Shown: positions 39,596-48,543 of the stretch, piece after piece
Numbering within the stretch: position 1 is the first letter of the stretch
Layout of the letters: every line of letters begins with the position of its first letter
Assembly: GCF_900089955.1 (NCBI RefSeq)
Contig: NZ_FLQX01000117.1
Span: 21,314-85,313 of the forward strand
Length of the DNA: 64,000 nt
Direction of reading: 5' to 3'
Source: Candidatus Accumulibacter aalborgensis
Lineage (GTDB): Bacteria; Pseudomonadota; Gammaproteobacteria; Burkholderiales; Rhodocyclaceae
Program-made: the position numbers and the translations under genes
Notes under the pieces: generated by a model
What the model saw: only the letters and a program-made list of their open reading frames with translations
What the model was told of the DNA's origin: nothing
Database searches by the model: none

Positions 39596-41767
39596 TCAGG
39601 CGATGGTGAAGGTTTCCAGCCCGGTACGGGTGAGTTCCGAGCCGATGTCGAGCGCCCAGGCGGCCGCGGCGGCGGCGAGGACATTCTCGATCTGCAAGGC
39701 GTCGCGCCCGGCGTCGGTCAGCGGAATGCCTTTCAGACGGACGATCGCTGTCTCGTCGTTGCCACTGGCGAATACCACCTGGCCGTTGCGGACGAACACC
39801 GCCCGCTTGCCTTGCGCCCGGTGTTCGACCAGGGTCGGCAAGTCTGGGTCGCTGGCAAAGAAGATGACTTCACCATCGCAGAGGGGCGCCATTTCGACCA
39901 GCATCGGCTGGCTCGCGTTGAGCACCGCGGTCCCCGTCGGCAGGACCAGATCGACCTGCGTGCGCAGGACGGTGAACACTTGCGCAGCCGTGTCTACGTA
40001 GTAGCGGCCAAGATGCTGCGCGGGGTCTACGTTGGTGATTACCCCGACCTGGCAGCGGTCGTAGGCGAGACCTTCGCTGAGGATGGTGTCGCTACCGTTC
40101 TCGAAGACGGCAGCGTCGACGGCGCGATTCATGAGGATGCGGTGTGCGCCGCCCCAGTTCGCACAGTCACCCTGCTCGAGGCAGCGCCGACCGACGTACA
40201 GCCCGCCGCTGCAGGCGAGGCCCGTATGCCTGCCGGAGAGGGCGAGGAAGCGTGCTATCAGGCGGGCAACGGTCGTCTTGCCGAAGCTGCCGGTGACGCC
40301 GACGACCGGGATGCGACCGTCGTCGCCATTGGGAAACAGCTCGTCGACAATGGCGCGGCCGACGGGCCGTGGCTGGCCGGTCTCCGGTTTCAGGTGCATC
40401 AGCAGGCCGGGACCGGCATTGACCTCGACAATGGCGCCGCGCTGTCCGTCCAGCGGTCGGGAAATGTCTTCGCAGACGAGATCCACTCCGGCGATGTCGA
40501 GTCCGACGATACGCGCGGCGAGCGAGGCGATGGCCGCCGTCTCCGGGTGTACGCTGTCGGTGACGTCATCGGTATGGTTGCCGCTGCGCACGATCAGCAC
40601 GTCGCGACCGGGTGGTGGGACCGAGTCCGGCGCAAATCCCTGCCGCGACACCTCGAGTCGGGCGACCGGGTTGTCGCCGAGCGCGATGATGTCGAGCGGG
40701 AACTCTTCGGCAGTCCCGCGGCGTGGGTCGGAGTTGATCTGGCTGTCGATCAGTTGGTCGATCGTCGACCTGCCGTCACCGATGACCTTGGCAATTTCGC
40801 CGCGGGCAGCGGCGGCGAGCTTGCCGCCGACGACGAGCAGGCGGTGCTCCGAGCCGCGCACGTAACGTTCGACGATGACCCCGCTGCCCTCAACGACAGC
40901 CGCTGCGTAGGCCGATTCGATTTCATCACGGGCCATCAGATTGGTGAAAACGCCGCGGGCGTGGTTACCGTCAGAGGGTTTGACGACCACCGGCACGCCG
41001 ATCTCCTCGGCAGCTTCCCAGGCATCCTCGGCACTGTCGACCAGGCGCCCTTCGGGGACCGGAACGCCGCACGATTTGAGGAGGGTCTTGGTCAGATCCT
41101 TGTCGCGCGAGATGCCTTCGGCAATGGCGCTGGTGCGGTCAGTCTCGGCGGTCCAGATCCGTCGGCTACGGGCGCCGTAGCCGAGTTGAACGAGATTGCC
41201 GGTGGCCAGCAGGCGGATCGCCGGAATGCGGCGGTCTTTGGCGGTCGCCGCTTCGACTATGCAGCCGGTGCTCGGACCGAGGAGTTTGCGCTCGGCCATA
41301 TCAGCCAGGCGCTCAACGTGGCCGGCAACGTCGAAAGGTTCGTCCTTGATGGCCGCCAGCAGCAGGTCGCGGCCGGCGTAGAGGCACGAGCGGGTGACAT
41401 CTTCGTGCCAGGCGCGGACCACGACCTTGTACACGCCCCGCGTCGACGTTTCTCTCGCCTTGCCGAAACCACCTGGCATGCCGGCCAGGTTTTGCAGTTC
41501 GAGGGTCACGTGTTCGAGGATATGTGCCGGCCAGGTGCCTTCTTCGACGCGGCGCAGAAAACCGCCGCGCTCGCCGTAGCTGCAGCGATGGTCGATCAGC
41601 GACGGCAGCAGGCCGGTGAGACGTTCGTAGAAACCCGGGATGGTATTGGACGGGAAGTCCTCCAGTTCGCCGATATCGACGACCGCCTCGATGACCGGAC
41701 GATAGGTCCAGATGTTCGGACCGCGCAGGTAGCGAATTTCGAGAAATTTGATGTCTTTCGTTTTCAT
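39596..41767 (-). CDS. cphA2: Second, C-terminally truncated cyanophycin synthetase (CphA')
   Basis: A 723-residue paralogue of the next gene. The N-domain and ATP-grasp domain are intact (VVVKPSDGNHARGVF). The Mur-type P-loop is altered to TGSFGKTTVARL, and the protein stops at ALDIGSELTRTGLETFTIA, where CphA continues into the Mur C-terminal subdomain. That subdomain is absent. Shortened CphA'/CphA2 proteins accompany CphA in several proteobacteria and cyanobacteria; cyanobacterial CphA2 polymerises beta-Asp-Arg dipeptides. Whether this one does is unknown. Confidence 0.9.
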   Translation of the reverse strand: MKTKDIKFLEIRYLRGPNIWTYRPVIEAVVDIGELEDFPSNTIPGFYERLTGLLPSLIDHRCSYGERGGFLRRVEEGTWPAHILEHVTLELQNLAGMPGGFGKARETSTRGVYKVVVRAWHEDVTRSCLYAGRDLLLAAIKDEPFDVAGHVERLADMAERKLLGPSTGCIVEAATAKDRRIPAIRLLATGNLVQLGYGARSRRIWTAETDRTSAIAEGISRDKDLTKTLLKSCGVPVPEGRLVDSAEDAWEAAEEIGVPVVVKPSDGNHARGVFTNLMARDEIESAYAAAVVEGSGVIVERYVRGSEHRLLVVGGKLAAAARGEIAKVIGDGRSTIDQLIDSQINSDPRRGTAEEFPLDIIALGDNPVARLEVSRQGFAPDSVPPPGRDVLIVRSGNHTDDVTDSVHPETAAIASLAARIVGLDIAGVDLVCEDISRPLDGQRGAIVEVNAGPGLLMHLKPETGQPRPVGRAIVDELFPNGDDGRIPVVGVTGSFGKTTVARLIARFLALSGRHTGLACSGGLYVGRRCLEQGDCANWGGAHRILMNRAVDAAVFENGSDTILSEGLAYDRCQVGVITNVDPAQHLGRYYVDTAAQVFTVLRTQVDLVLPTGTAVLNASQPMLVEMAPLCDGEVIFFASDPDLPTLVEHRAQGKRAVFVRNGQVVFASGNDETAIVRLKGIPLTDAGRDALQIENVLAAAAAAWALDIGSELTRTGLETFTIA

Positions 41768-41933
41768 GTCGTCAGTCCAGGCACGGGAAGGTGGTGCGGC
41801 GGCAAGAGTGGGGCAGAAGGCGATGCGAAAATAGCCGCGGCCGCGACCGTAGCCGGCGTCGCGATGATCAGCGGAATAACGTTCTCGGCGCCCATCGGCT
41901 GACCTCCCGGCGAACGGATTGCCGTCAGGCGCC

Positions 41934-42407
41934 TCACAGGAAGCGGTCAAGAAACCGCCGGCTCTGCTGATCGAGCGCATAGCGGTCACGGATCAGGAAG
42001 TGGATGCCGTGGCTGTCAGCGATCAGCAGCGCGGGTGAGGTCAGGCGGCGGATGTCTTCTTCACCTTTGAGCACCAGACTGGCGTTCCCGCGATCGGTTT
42101 CCACCACCCAGGTGCTCGGCGTGGCGAAGCTCGCGACGCTGACGATGCGCTTGATCTCGGGAATGAACTCGCGGCAGGCGAGTTCTGTTTCAAGCAGGCT
42201 GCGATAGTCGTCCGGCAGGTCGGTCAACTGCTCGATCCAGACCAGTTCCTGGCCGTGCGGGTCCACCAGCCCGATGCCATGCTCGGGGTCGGTGATCGGA
42301 AAGGCGCGTACCGGCACCACGCCGGAATGCGTCTCGCCGTCGGGGCCGGTGAATTCCAGCGCTCCGAAGGCGTTGCGCTGCAGTCGATAGGGCGGCGGGG
42401 CGGTCAT
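41934..42407 (-). CDS. DUF1854 protein, cyanophycin-locus type
   Basis: A 157-residue soluble protein containing HGQELVWIEQLTDLPDD and ACREFIPEIKRIVSVASFATPS, typical of DUF1854 proteins found with CphA in betaproteobacteria (recalled family association). Its ATG overlaps the stop of the upstream ABC exporter by four bases, so the two are coupled. Molecular function is unknown. Confidence 0.85.
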   Translation of the reverse strand: MTAPPPYRLQRNAFGALEFTGPDGETHSGVVPVRAFPITDPEHGIGLVDPHGQELVWIEQLTDLPDDYRSLLETELACREFIPEIKRIVSVASFATPSTWVVETDRGNASLVLKGEEDIRRLTSPALLIADSHGIHFLIRDRYALDQQSRRFLDRFL

Positions 42408-44731
42408 TCGCGGTCTCCATCGTGCCTGGAATCCACGGTCACCCTGCGCACTTCGTCTTCGGTGTCGACGTTGCGCGCCTGCGCCTGGTAGAGGCGGTAG
42501 TAGTGGCCCTCGCGAGCCATCAATTCGTCGTGGCTGCCGACTTCGACAATGGTGCCACGGTCGAGGACGACCAGTCGGTTGGCATCGCGCAGGGTGGACA
42601 AACGGTGCGCGATGGCAATCGTCGTGCGTCCGCGCACCAGGTTGTCGAGCGCTTTCTGGATTTCCTTCTCGGTCGTCGTATCGACCGACGAGGTGGCCTC
42701 GTCGAGGATCAGGATCGGCGGGTCGATGAGCAGCGCACGGGCAATCGAGATGCGCTGCCGTTCGCCGCCGGAGAGCGCCTGGCCACGTTCGCCGACCAGC
42801 GAGTCGTAACCGTGGGCGAGGCGGAGGATGAATTCGTGCGCGTGCGCGGCGCGCGCCGCGGCAACGATTTCGGCGTGCGTTGCCTCCGGTTTGCCGTAAG
42901 CGATGTTCTCGGCAATGGTGCCGAAAAAGAGGAACGGTTCCTGCAGGACAAGGCCAATGTGCTTGCGGTACTCGGCGACCGGGATCGATCGGACGTCGAC
43001 ACCGTCGATCAGGATGGCGCCTTCGGTGACGTCGTAGAAACGCGAGATCAGGTTGACCAGGGTGCTCTTGCCGGAACCGCTGTGGCCGACGAGGCCGACC
43101 ATCTCGCCGGGTTCGATGACCAGGCTGATGTCGCGGGTCACGCTGCGCGTGCCGTAGCGGAAGCCAACGCTGCGCAGCTCGATACGGCCGGAGATACTCG
43201 GCAGATGCACGGGATGGGTCGGTTCGGGAACGCTCGATACGTGGTCGAGAATGTCGAAGATGCGCTTCGCACCGGCCGCGGCCTTCTGCGTGACCGAGAC
43301 GATGCGGCTCATCGAGTCGAGGCGCAGGTAGAAGCGGCTGATGTAGGCCAGGAACGCGGTCAGCACGCCGACGGTAATCTTGTCTTGCGCGATCTGCCAG
43401 ATGCCGAAGGCCCAGACGATCAGCAGACCGAGTTCGGTGAGCAGCGTGACGGTCGGCGAAAAAACGGACCACACTTTGTTGACCCGGTCGTTTACCTCCA
43501 GATTGTGCGCGTTGGCGGCGCGGAAACGCGTGGCTTCCCGCTGCTCCTGGGCAAAGGCCTTGACCACCCGGATGCCGGGAATCGTGTCGGCCAGCACGTT
43601 GGTCACTTCCGCCCAGACGCGGTCTACGCGCTCGAAGCCGGTGCGCAGTTTTTCGCGCACGACGTGGATCAGCCAGCCGATGATCGGCAAGGGCAACAGA
43701 GTGACCGCTGCCAGCCAGGGATCGATCGACACCAGAATCGCCGTGGTCATGACGATCATCAGCACGTCGGTGGCGAAATCGAGCAAGTGCAGCGAAATGA
43801 AGATGTTGATGCGGTCGGTTTCAGAGCCGATACGGGCCATCAGGTCGCCGGTTCGCTTGCCGCCGAAGTACTCCTGCGAGAGCTTGAGCAGATGCTCGTA
43901 GGTGGTCGTTCGCAGATCCGCGCCGATGCGCTCTGAAACCAGCGCCAGAATGTAGGTCCGCCCCCAGCCGAGCAGCCAGGCGACCAGCGACGAGCCAAGC
44001 AGGCCGGAGAGATAGAGTGCGACCAGCCCCGGCTCGATCGGCGTACCGTTCTGGTAGGGGATCAGCACCTTGTCCATCATCGGCATCGACAGGTAGGGTG
44101 CCACCAGCGTTGCCGCCGTGGTCAACAGGGAGAGAACGAAACCAGCCAACAACTGCATCTTGTAGGGTCGGGCAAAGCGACCCAGGCGCAGCAGCGTCCA
44201 GGTCGAAGGTGGCTCATGGATCTCCTTGCTGCATACCGGGCACTCGTCCTGTCCGGCCAAGAGGGGCGTTTCGCACGTCGGGCACAGGGCGACCTCCGAC
44301 GGTGGCGGCACTACTCCGGTGAGACGGAAAGTGATCTGCCGCATGAAGTGGTCGACCAAACGGCCGGCAGCGATATCGGCGCTCAGCGTGTAGCGCCAGT
44401 GCGCCAGCCGTGCATCGGCGGCGGACAGTTCCAACGTTCCGACACCCGAGTGATCGCGGCGCGAGAGGCTGAGGCCTGGCCGGTAAGCCCAGCTTTGCCA
44501 GTTCTGGTCGTCGGCCGACAGCGCCAGCAGGCGGTCACTGGTGACGACGACGATCCCCTGAGCAAAGCGCAGTGTCGCGTCGAGATCGATCTCGAGCCAG
44601 GCCAGGATCCTTTCGTCGCTGGCCAAAACTTCGCCTGGAGACTGCAGCCGCGCTGACCAGATGGCGGGCAGCGCCGGTGGCCCGCCGGGCGTTATGCGCT
44701 GAGCTGTGGATGAGAGATCGCGTTGAGTCAT
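42404..44731 (-). CDS. Cyanophycin-locus ABC exporter with N-terminal domain and zinc ribbon
   Basis: A 775-residue fused exporter. The N-terminal region (about 1-140) is a soluble, PH-like/DUF1854-related segment. A zinc ribbon CPTCETPLLAGQDECPVCS is at about 155-175. Six transmembrane helices follow (about 195-470), then an ATPase with Walker A GHSGSGKST, signature LSGGERQRIS and Walker B ILILDEATSS. The ABC core is of MsbA type, so export is more likely than import. Substrate unknown. The start at 44731 was chosen over an upstream GTG inside the repeat. Confidence 0.88.
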   Translation of the reverse strand: MTQRDLSSTAQRITPGGPPALPAIWSARLQSPGEVLASDERILAWLEIDLDATLRFAQGIVVVTSDRLLALSADDQNWQSWAYRPGLSLSRRDHSGVGTLELSAADARLAHWRYTLSADIAAGRLVDHFMRQITFRLTGVVPPPSEVALCPTCETPLLAGQDECPVCSKEIHEPPSTWTLLRLGRFARPYKMQLLAGFVLSLLTTAATLVAPYLSMPMMDKVLIPYQNGTPIEPGLVALYLSGLLGSSLVAWLLGWGRTYILALVSERIGADLRTTTYEHLLKLSQEYFGGKRTGDLMARIGSETDRINIFISLHLLDFATDVLMIVMTTAILVSIDPWLAAVTLLPLPIIGWLIHVVREKLRTGFERVDRVWAEVTNVLADTIPGIRVVKAFAQEQREATRFRAANAHNLEVNDRVNKVWSVFSPTVTLLTELGLLIVWAFGIWQIAQDKITVGVLTAFLAYISRFYLRLDSMSRIVSVTQKAAAGAKRIFDILDHVSSVPEPTHPVHLPSISGRIELRSVGFRYGTRSVTRDISLVIEPGEMVGLVGHSGSGKSTLVNLISRFYDVTEGAILIDGVDVRSIPVAEYRKHIGLVLQEPFLFFGTIAENIAYGKPEATHAEIVAAARAAHAHEFILRLAHGYDSLVGERGQALSGGERQRISIARALLIDPPILILDEATSSVDTTTEKEIQKALDNLVRGRTTIAIAHRLSTLRDANRLVVLDRGTIVEVGSHDELMAREGHYYRLYQAQARNVDTEDEVRRVTVDSRHDGDRE

Positions 44732-44750
44732 CGCTTGGCCGCTTGTTACT

Positions 44751-44871
44751 ATCAAAGTCGCGTCAGCGACTCACGAATCTCCCCTCTCCCGCATTGCGGG
44801 AGAGGGGTTGGGGGTGAGGGAAACGGTCATGACTTTCATCATCGGGTATCTTGCAAAGTCATGACCGTTTG
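44751..44871. repeat. Dispersed hairpin-rich repeat, copy 3
   Basis: The best-preserved copy. AGTCGC-GTCA-GCGACT is one hairpin, CTCTCCCGC-ATT-GCGGGAGAG is a second, and CGGTCATGACTTT…AAAGTCATGACCG a third. It sits 20 bases upstream of the ABC exporter start. Confidence 0.88.
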
Positions 44872-44962
44872 TACAGGGCTGCGGGAGGCACCCGGAACCG
44901 GCAAGTATACCCGTCTTCCTGTCCCTGCCGGGGTTCCCGCCGGTGAGTCCGCAACTCACTGG

Positions 44963-45718
44963 TCAGATTCTTAGTCTGTCGTTGGCCAGATAGCGCTCTT
45001 TCTGCAGGTGGGCGATGGTTGGCAACAGGTTCAGCCCGGTGTCGTTCCTGCACTGTTCGGCGCGGCCGACCAACTCGTCGAAGCTGACGACGACCGGCTC
45101 GCCGGCGGTGGCGAAGACGATCGTGTTGCCGCTGTCGCAGGAAGGGAAGAGCAGCGAGCGGCCGTCGAAAGCCTCGTCGATACGCGCGGCGGTGGCCTGG
45201 AAGCCGCGTTCGCGGCCGAGCAGGTTGATCGCCAGCAGCCCGCTTGCGCTCAGGCGTGACCGGCAGGCCTGGTAGAAAGGCAGCGTCTCGAGTGGTCCAG
45301 CACGGGCGCTGGCGTCGAAACCGTCAACCAAAATATAGTCAAACTGGCGGTCACCCTGGAGCATGTACTCGGCGCCGTCGGCAATGACGATGCGCAGACG
45401 CAGCGGATCGTCCGGCAGCCGGAAATGCAGCCGGGCGACGATTTCAACCTGCGGGTCGATCTCGACGACCGTGATCTTCGTTGCCGGCAGGTAGTGGTAA
45501 ATATACTTGGCCAGCGACCCGGCGCCGAGGCCGACCAGCAAGGCCTCGCGCGGCCACGGAGGGTCGCGGAACAGCAAGCCGGCCATCATCTCGCGCGTGT
45601 AGGGCAGTTCAAGCGCGTACGGCCGCTGGATGCGCATGGCACCCTGCACCCAGGCGGACGAGAAATGCAGGTAGCGTACGCCGGCCTTCTCGCTGACGTC
45701 GATCGCGGTGCGGGCCAT
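44963..45718 (-). CDS. Spermidine-synthase-like protein
   Basis: A 251-residue Rossmann protein starting MARTAIDVSEKAGVRYLHF, with ALLVGLGAGSLAKYIY and TVVEIDPQV as the nucleotide/SAM-like site. The catalytic region reads LVDGFDASARAG rather than the canonical spermidine-synthase DSSDP-like motif. It could be an aminopropyltransferase or a related methyltransferase-fold enzyme. An in-frame TTG at 45820 would extend the N-terminus by 34 residues and cannot be excluded. It precedes the ABC exporter on the same strand. Confidence 0.78.
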   Translation of the reverse strand: MARTAIDVSEKAGVRYLHFSSAWVQGAMRIQRPYALELPYTREMMAGLLFRDPPWPREALLVGLGAGSLAKYIYHYLPATKITVVEIDPQVEIVARLHFRLPDDPLRLRIVIADGAEYMLQGDRQFDYILVDGFDASARAGPLETLPFYQACRSRLSASGLLAINLLGRERGFQATAARIDEAFDGRSLLFPSCDSGNTIVFATAGEPVVVSFDELVGRAEQCRNDTGLNLLPTIAHLQKERYLANDRLRI

Positions 45719-45832
45719 CAGACGTGCCGGCAGCAGCGCGGATGGCAGCCGCAAGCGCACCGCGAGGGCGCGCAGTATGGCGCAGATGCGCTCCGAAATG
45801 CGGCCACTACGGGTGCGCAAGGGGAGGATTGG

Positions 45833-46753
45833 TCATGCGTAGCGCGCCGACCATTGCCTGATCTGGTCGATCGTTGCCGTGGCACCACCGCAGGCAACGA
45901 TCAGGATGGTGCCGAACGGATCGAGTTCTGGTGCCTTCTCGTAGGCCAGCGAAAGACTCGCACCGCAAGCGGGCTCGACCAGTACTCGGTGGTCAGCGAG
46001 AAAGGCCTCGCATGCCGAAAGCGCACTCTGGTCGGACACCACGACGCTGAGGATTGGGTGTTCTTGCGACCAGTACACAGCCCTTTCGCAAACACGCTTG
46101 GCGCCAAGGGAGGTTGCGATGCTGGTGATTCCTGCCAACTCGACGGGGTGTCCGGCCTCGATGGCTGCGTGGAATGATGCTGCGCCCTCGGTTTCGACGG
46201 CGAGAATTGGCAGGTCGCCCCATCCGTTTCGGCGAAGCCCCTCAGCGACGCCCGACAAAAGACCGCCACCGCCGACTGAAAGCACGATGGCGTCGGGTTT
46301 CAGTCCAGAGCGAAAAACTTCATCCACTATCGTCGCGTGGCCCTGCCAGAGAAGGGGGTCATCAAAGGGGTGAAGAAAAGCATCGGATGCACCCAGCAGC
46401 GAAAGCGCAAAGTCGTTTGCCTCTTGCCAGGAAACGCCGTGGACGATGATCTCGGCATTTTCCCGCAGCAGGAGTTCTTTCGCTCGTTCGGACGTAGTTT
46501 CCGGGACGACTACCGTGACGGGGATCGCCAGCACGCGACCGGCATAGGCGACTGCCAGGCCAGCGTTGCCACCGGACGACGAAACGAAGCGGCGAGCCCC
46601 TCGTTCTCTATGAGTCTCGCAGGCCAGGCCAATGCCGCGAATCTTGAACGAGCCAGGCGGCTGCAGCGCGTCGAGCTTCAGCCAGATCGAGCGCCCAGAT
46701 GACAAGCTCATTGGGCGGGATTCGACGAGAGGCGTTTGGGTGTGGAGTGTCAT
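45833..46753 (-). CDS. PLP-dependent serine/threonine dehydratase-like enzyme
   Basis: A 306-residue fold-type II PLP enzyme. PPGSFKIRG has the Schiff-base Lys, SSGGNAGLAVAY the substrate/phosphate loop, and LSVGGGGLLSGV binds the PLP phosphate. Close in length and motifs to single-domain L-serine/threonine dehydratases (no ACT domain). Deaminates Ser/Thr to 2-oxo acids. It is the last backbone gene before the cassette array. Confidence 0.88.
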   Translation of the reverse strand: MTLHTQTPLVESRPMSLSSGRSIWLKLDALQPPGSFKIRGIGLACETHRERGARRFVSSSGGNAGLAVAYAGRVLAIPVTVVVPETTSERAKELLLRENAEIIVHGVSWQEANDFALSLLGASDAFLHPFDDPLLWQGHATIVDEVFRSGLKPDAIVLSVGGGGLLSGVAEGLRRNGWGDLPILAVETEGAASFHAAIEAGHPVELAGITSIATSLGAKRVCERAVYWSQEHPILSVVVSDQSALSACEAFLADHRVLVEPACGASLSLAYEKAPELDPFGTILIVACGGATATIDQIRQWSARYA

Positions 46754-46779
46754 GGTCCGTATAATCGAGAAGGATAGAG

Positions 46780-46862
46780 ATGCCTGCTATTAGTTTTGCA
46801 ACATGTTCAGCACCACGCCGTTTTAACACGACGCATTCAGGTTCACGAATCATCGTTGTCAT
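46780..46862 (-). pseudogene. Truncated antitoxin-like cassette gene (N-terminal fragment)
   Basis: Starting at an ATG at 46862 with GGAGG about 11 bases upstream, the frame reads MTTMIREPECVVLKRRGAEHVAKLIAG-like residues, resembling N-termini of small proteins ('KRKGAEHVAxLLAGK') often found in toxin-antitoxin cassettes. The similarity stops after about 25 residues and the frame then runs nonsensically into the dehydratase gene. It is a cassette cut off at the array end. Confidence 0.6.
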
Positions 46863-46913
46863 AACTGATAACCTCCAATGGAGAATAAATGCCAATTTGG
46901 CCGTAGCCGTTAA

Positions 46914-46982
46914 TTCCAACGTGGAGGTCACTCACGCTGCGTGGCTTTGTCGCGCAGCGTCCAGTAGACCGCAAAGTTAGGC
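46914..46982 (-). repeat. attC-like site 1 (after hicB)
   Basis: On the minus strand: GCCTAAC at one end, GTTGGAA at the other, 69 bp. The inner stem is ACGCTGCG/CGCAGCGT. The hicB stop codon TAA is inside GCCTAAC, as is typical of cassettes. Confidence 0.8.
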
Positions 46983-47216
46983 GAAACTGAGCATTTTATT
47001 AGCGTAGTCTTTGCCTGCTGTTGTAGGAGGCAAAGCTTTACCGTCTTGTGCATACAGATCTAGGGTTTCCTCGACGATTTCACAGAGTTCCGCGAAGACC
47101 TGCTTTTCATCGTTGCCATGACAGCCTCCATAAAACAGACCAGGACAACTACCGACAAAGCACTGATCTTCATTAGACCACTCCACGATTTTCACGTAGC
47201 GGGCACTTTCGCTCAT
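46977..47216 (-). CDS. hicB: HicB family antitoxin
   Basis: A 79-residue protein with the HicB partial RNase H-like pattern, including YVKIVEWSNEDQCFVGSCPGL. The start overlaps the HicA stop by four bases (ATGA) and the stop lies in an attC box. It neutralises HicA and usually represses the operon. Confidence 0.9.
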   Translation of the reverse strand: MSESARYVKIVEWSNEDQCFVGSCPGLFYGGCHGNDEKQVFAELCEIVEETLDLYAQDGKALPPTTAGKDYANKMLSFA

Positions 47217-47410
47217 TTAGTTGAATCCTCTATGGCTATATTGACTGCTCTCTCTTGATAACGCCGAGCATCCGCACCAAGCTGGCCTGAAATTACAAGC
47301 GGCCTCGTCAGTTTTGGATGAACGAAGTTCCGGTGACTTCCTTTGCCGCCACGGTTGACGAAACCGGCTTGTTCAAGGTCTTTTATCAGTTCTCTAATCT
47401 TTTTTGGCAT
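47213..47410 (-). CDS. hicA: HicA mRNA interferase toxin
   Basis: A 65-residue double-stranded-RNA-binding-fold toxin starting MPKKIRELIKDLEQAGF, with catalytic His in GGKGSHRNFVHP. It cleaves mRNA. Its promoter region (102 bases, through the first codons) is duplicated at 49292-49393. Confidence 0.92.
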   Translation of the reverse strand: MPKKIRELIKDLEQAGFVNRGGKGSHRNFVHPKLTRPLVISGQLGADARRYQERAVNIAIEDSTK

Positions 47411-47499
47411 CGCGTAGTTGTATAAAACAGACTGCCTAAGGTGGATGGCAGTAACGGCAAGGTAAGGCATTTAATTCGACCCTGGCCCCTTTAATCCTC
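47398..47499. repeat. Direct repeat R1, copy A (hicA promoter and first codons)
   Basis: 102 bases essentially identical to 49292-49393, spanning the start of hicA and its upstream region. It ends with the motif TTTAATTCGACCCTGGCCCC. It abuts the truncated brnT fragment. Confidence 0.9.
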
Positions 47500-47634
47500 C
47501 TTCGCTTGGTTCGGATGGGCCAGGATGTCGAGCAGCCCGCCGGACTCGATTGCCACCACGACGCTCTCGAAGGAAATGCCCCGATCAACCTTGAGCGCTT
47601 CGTTTTTCTCTGTGCCCCAACGGAATGGTTTCAT
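47491..47634 (-). pseudogene. brnT-like toxin gene truncated after 45 codons
   Basis: From the ATG at 47634 the frame matches the first 45 residues of the intact toxin gene at 48.5-48.8 kb (MKPFRWGTEKNEALK… to AHPNQAK), then reads Glu-Asp-stop at the junction with R1. The C-terminal half and the antitoxin gene are missing here. Confidence 0.85.
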
Positions 47635-48069
47635 CGGGGCATGCTACACCGCTGTGTGCCTTTTGTCACCAGATGACGCCCGAGACTGAGACGCCCAACG
47701 TTCACGTTCAGGGGCCGGCCGCGGCTTTATGCGGCCGGTCGCCTGGAGCGCAGGGTTGGGCATGGATGCATGATTGCCAGACTTGACCTCGCGCTTCCAT
47801 TGCGATATGGACGGGCGGCGGAGAGATGTCGATAGGGCTTGCCACGCCGCGACAGGGCCGACAACGCCAGATTGGTATCGGCCTGGTATCAGCTTGGCAC
47901 TTCATGCTGCGTTGCGCCGAAGAGGCGTGCGGCGGCACAGAGCGCACAGGTGGGATGGCGCGTCCCTGGATTTCGATAATCAGCAGGTCGAGAGCGGAGT
48001 CAGTTCCAACATGACAGCATTTTCTTGGTTCGTTTTATGTGTTTCAATGTTAAAACTGACCCCGCCTTC
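47500..48069. repeat. Direct repeat R2, copy A (570 bp)
   Basis: About 96% identical by eye (around 22 differences) to 48689-49257. It spans the brnT start region, attC-like site 2 and the adjoining cassette to a GTTAAAACTGACCCCGCCTT-type end. Confidence 0.9.
47693..47761 (-). repeat. attC-like site 2
   Basis: Minus strand GCCCAAC … GTTGGGC, both boxes exact, 69 bp. The inner stem is GGCGACCGGCCGC / GCGGCCGGCCCC with mismatches, and an AT-containing loop. Confidence 0.85.
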
Positions 48070-48121
48070 GTCCATGAAAGGCGTTGTCAATCAATCCAAC
48101 ACCAAAGTACGACACCAGGGG
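47762..48121 (-). other. Cassette of unknown content (copy A)
   Basis: The 360 bases between attC-like sites 2 and 3. The longest minus-strand reading starts at 47947 (MRSVPPHASSAQRSMKCQAD…) and runs into site 2. A homologous reading in copy B has a different C-terminus because of a one-base difference in site 4, so coding is doubtful. It may be a non-coding cassette. Confidence 0.5.
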
Positions 48122-48190
48122 GCCGAACGTGAAAGCTCGGGCGACGGCCGCGGCTTCATGCGGCCGGTCGCCTGCAGCGCAGGGTTGGGC
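48122..48190 (-). repeat. attC-like site 3 (after the BrnA-like gene)
   Basis: Minus strand GCCCAAC … GTTCGGC, 69 bp. The stem GGCGACCGGCCGC/GCGGCCGTCGCC is almost perfect apart from one extra base. Extrahelical bases of this kind are what direct strand choice in attC recombination. Confidence 0.8.
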
Positions 48191-48213
48191 GCCTGTACCA
48201 AAGAGTTACACCC

Positions 48214-48543
48214 TCAGCTTGCAGATGTGCTGCGCCGCTTCGGGGAGCGGCTTGTCGCTGACTTCGCGCTCGGCACGGGGCGCTCGGTGAGACGGCCGGT
48301 GACGTACTTATGGAGAACGCTGGCGATCAGCGTCTGATACGGAACGCCCTCTTCGAGTGCCCTGACCTGAATGTCACACAGATCTCCCGACGACAGACGG
48401 ATGTTCACACGGCGGTCTTTGATAGCAGTGGCACGCGCCGCCGCCTTGAACTTGGCAAGTTCTGCCTTGGTCGCGACCGAGTTAAGCTTTCCCCCGTCGA
48501 ACGCAGCAACAACTTCTTCTTCGTAGGCATCAGTCTTCGGCAT
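48214..48543 (-). CDS. Antitoxin of the BrnT-like toxin (CopG/BrnA-type)
   Basis: A 109-residue protein starting MPKTDAYEEEVVAAFDGGKL. The segment RVNIRLSSGDLCDIQVRALEEG looks like a ribbon-helix-helix DNA-binding region, and the tail VLHKYVTGRLTER is typical of this group. AGGTGAGG is five bases before the ATG. It overlaps the toxin gene by 14 bases. Confidence 0.82.
   Translation of the reverse strand: MPKTDAYEEEVVAAFDGGKLNSVATKAELAKFKAAARATAIKDRRVNIRLSSGDLCDIQVRALEEGVPYQTLIASVLHKYVTGRLTERPVPSAKSATSRSPKRRSTSAS

Noticed and set aside
47708..47947. Candidate 79-residue gene running through attC-like site 2
   Set aside because: The homologous frame in copy B changes its C-terminus after a one-base indel, so conservation is not that of a protein.
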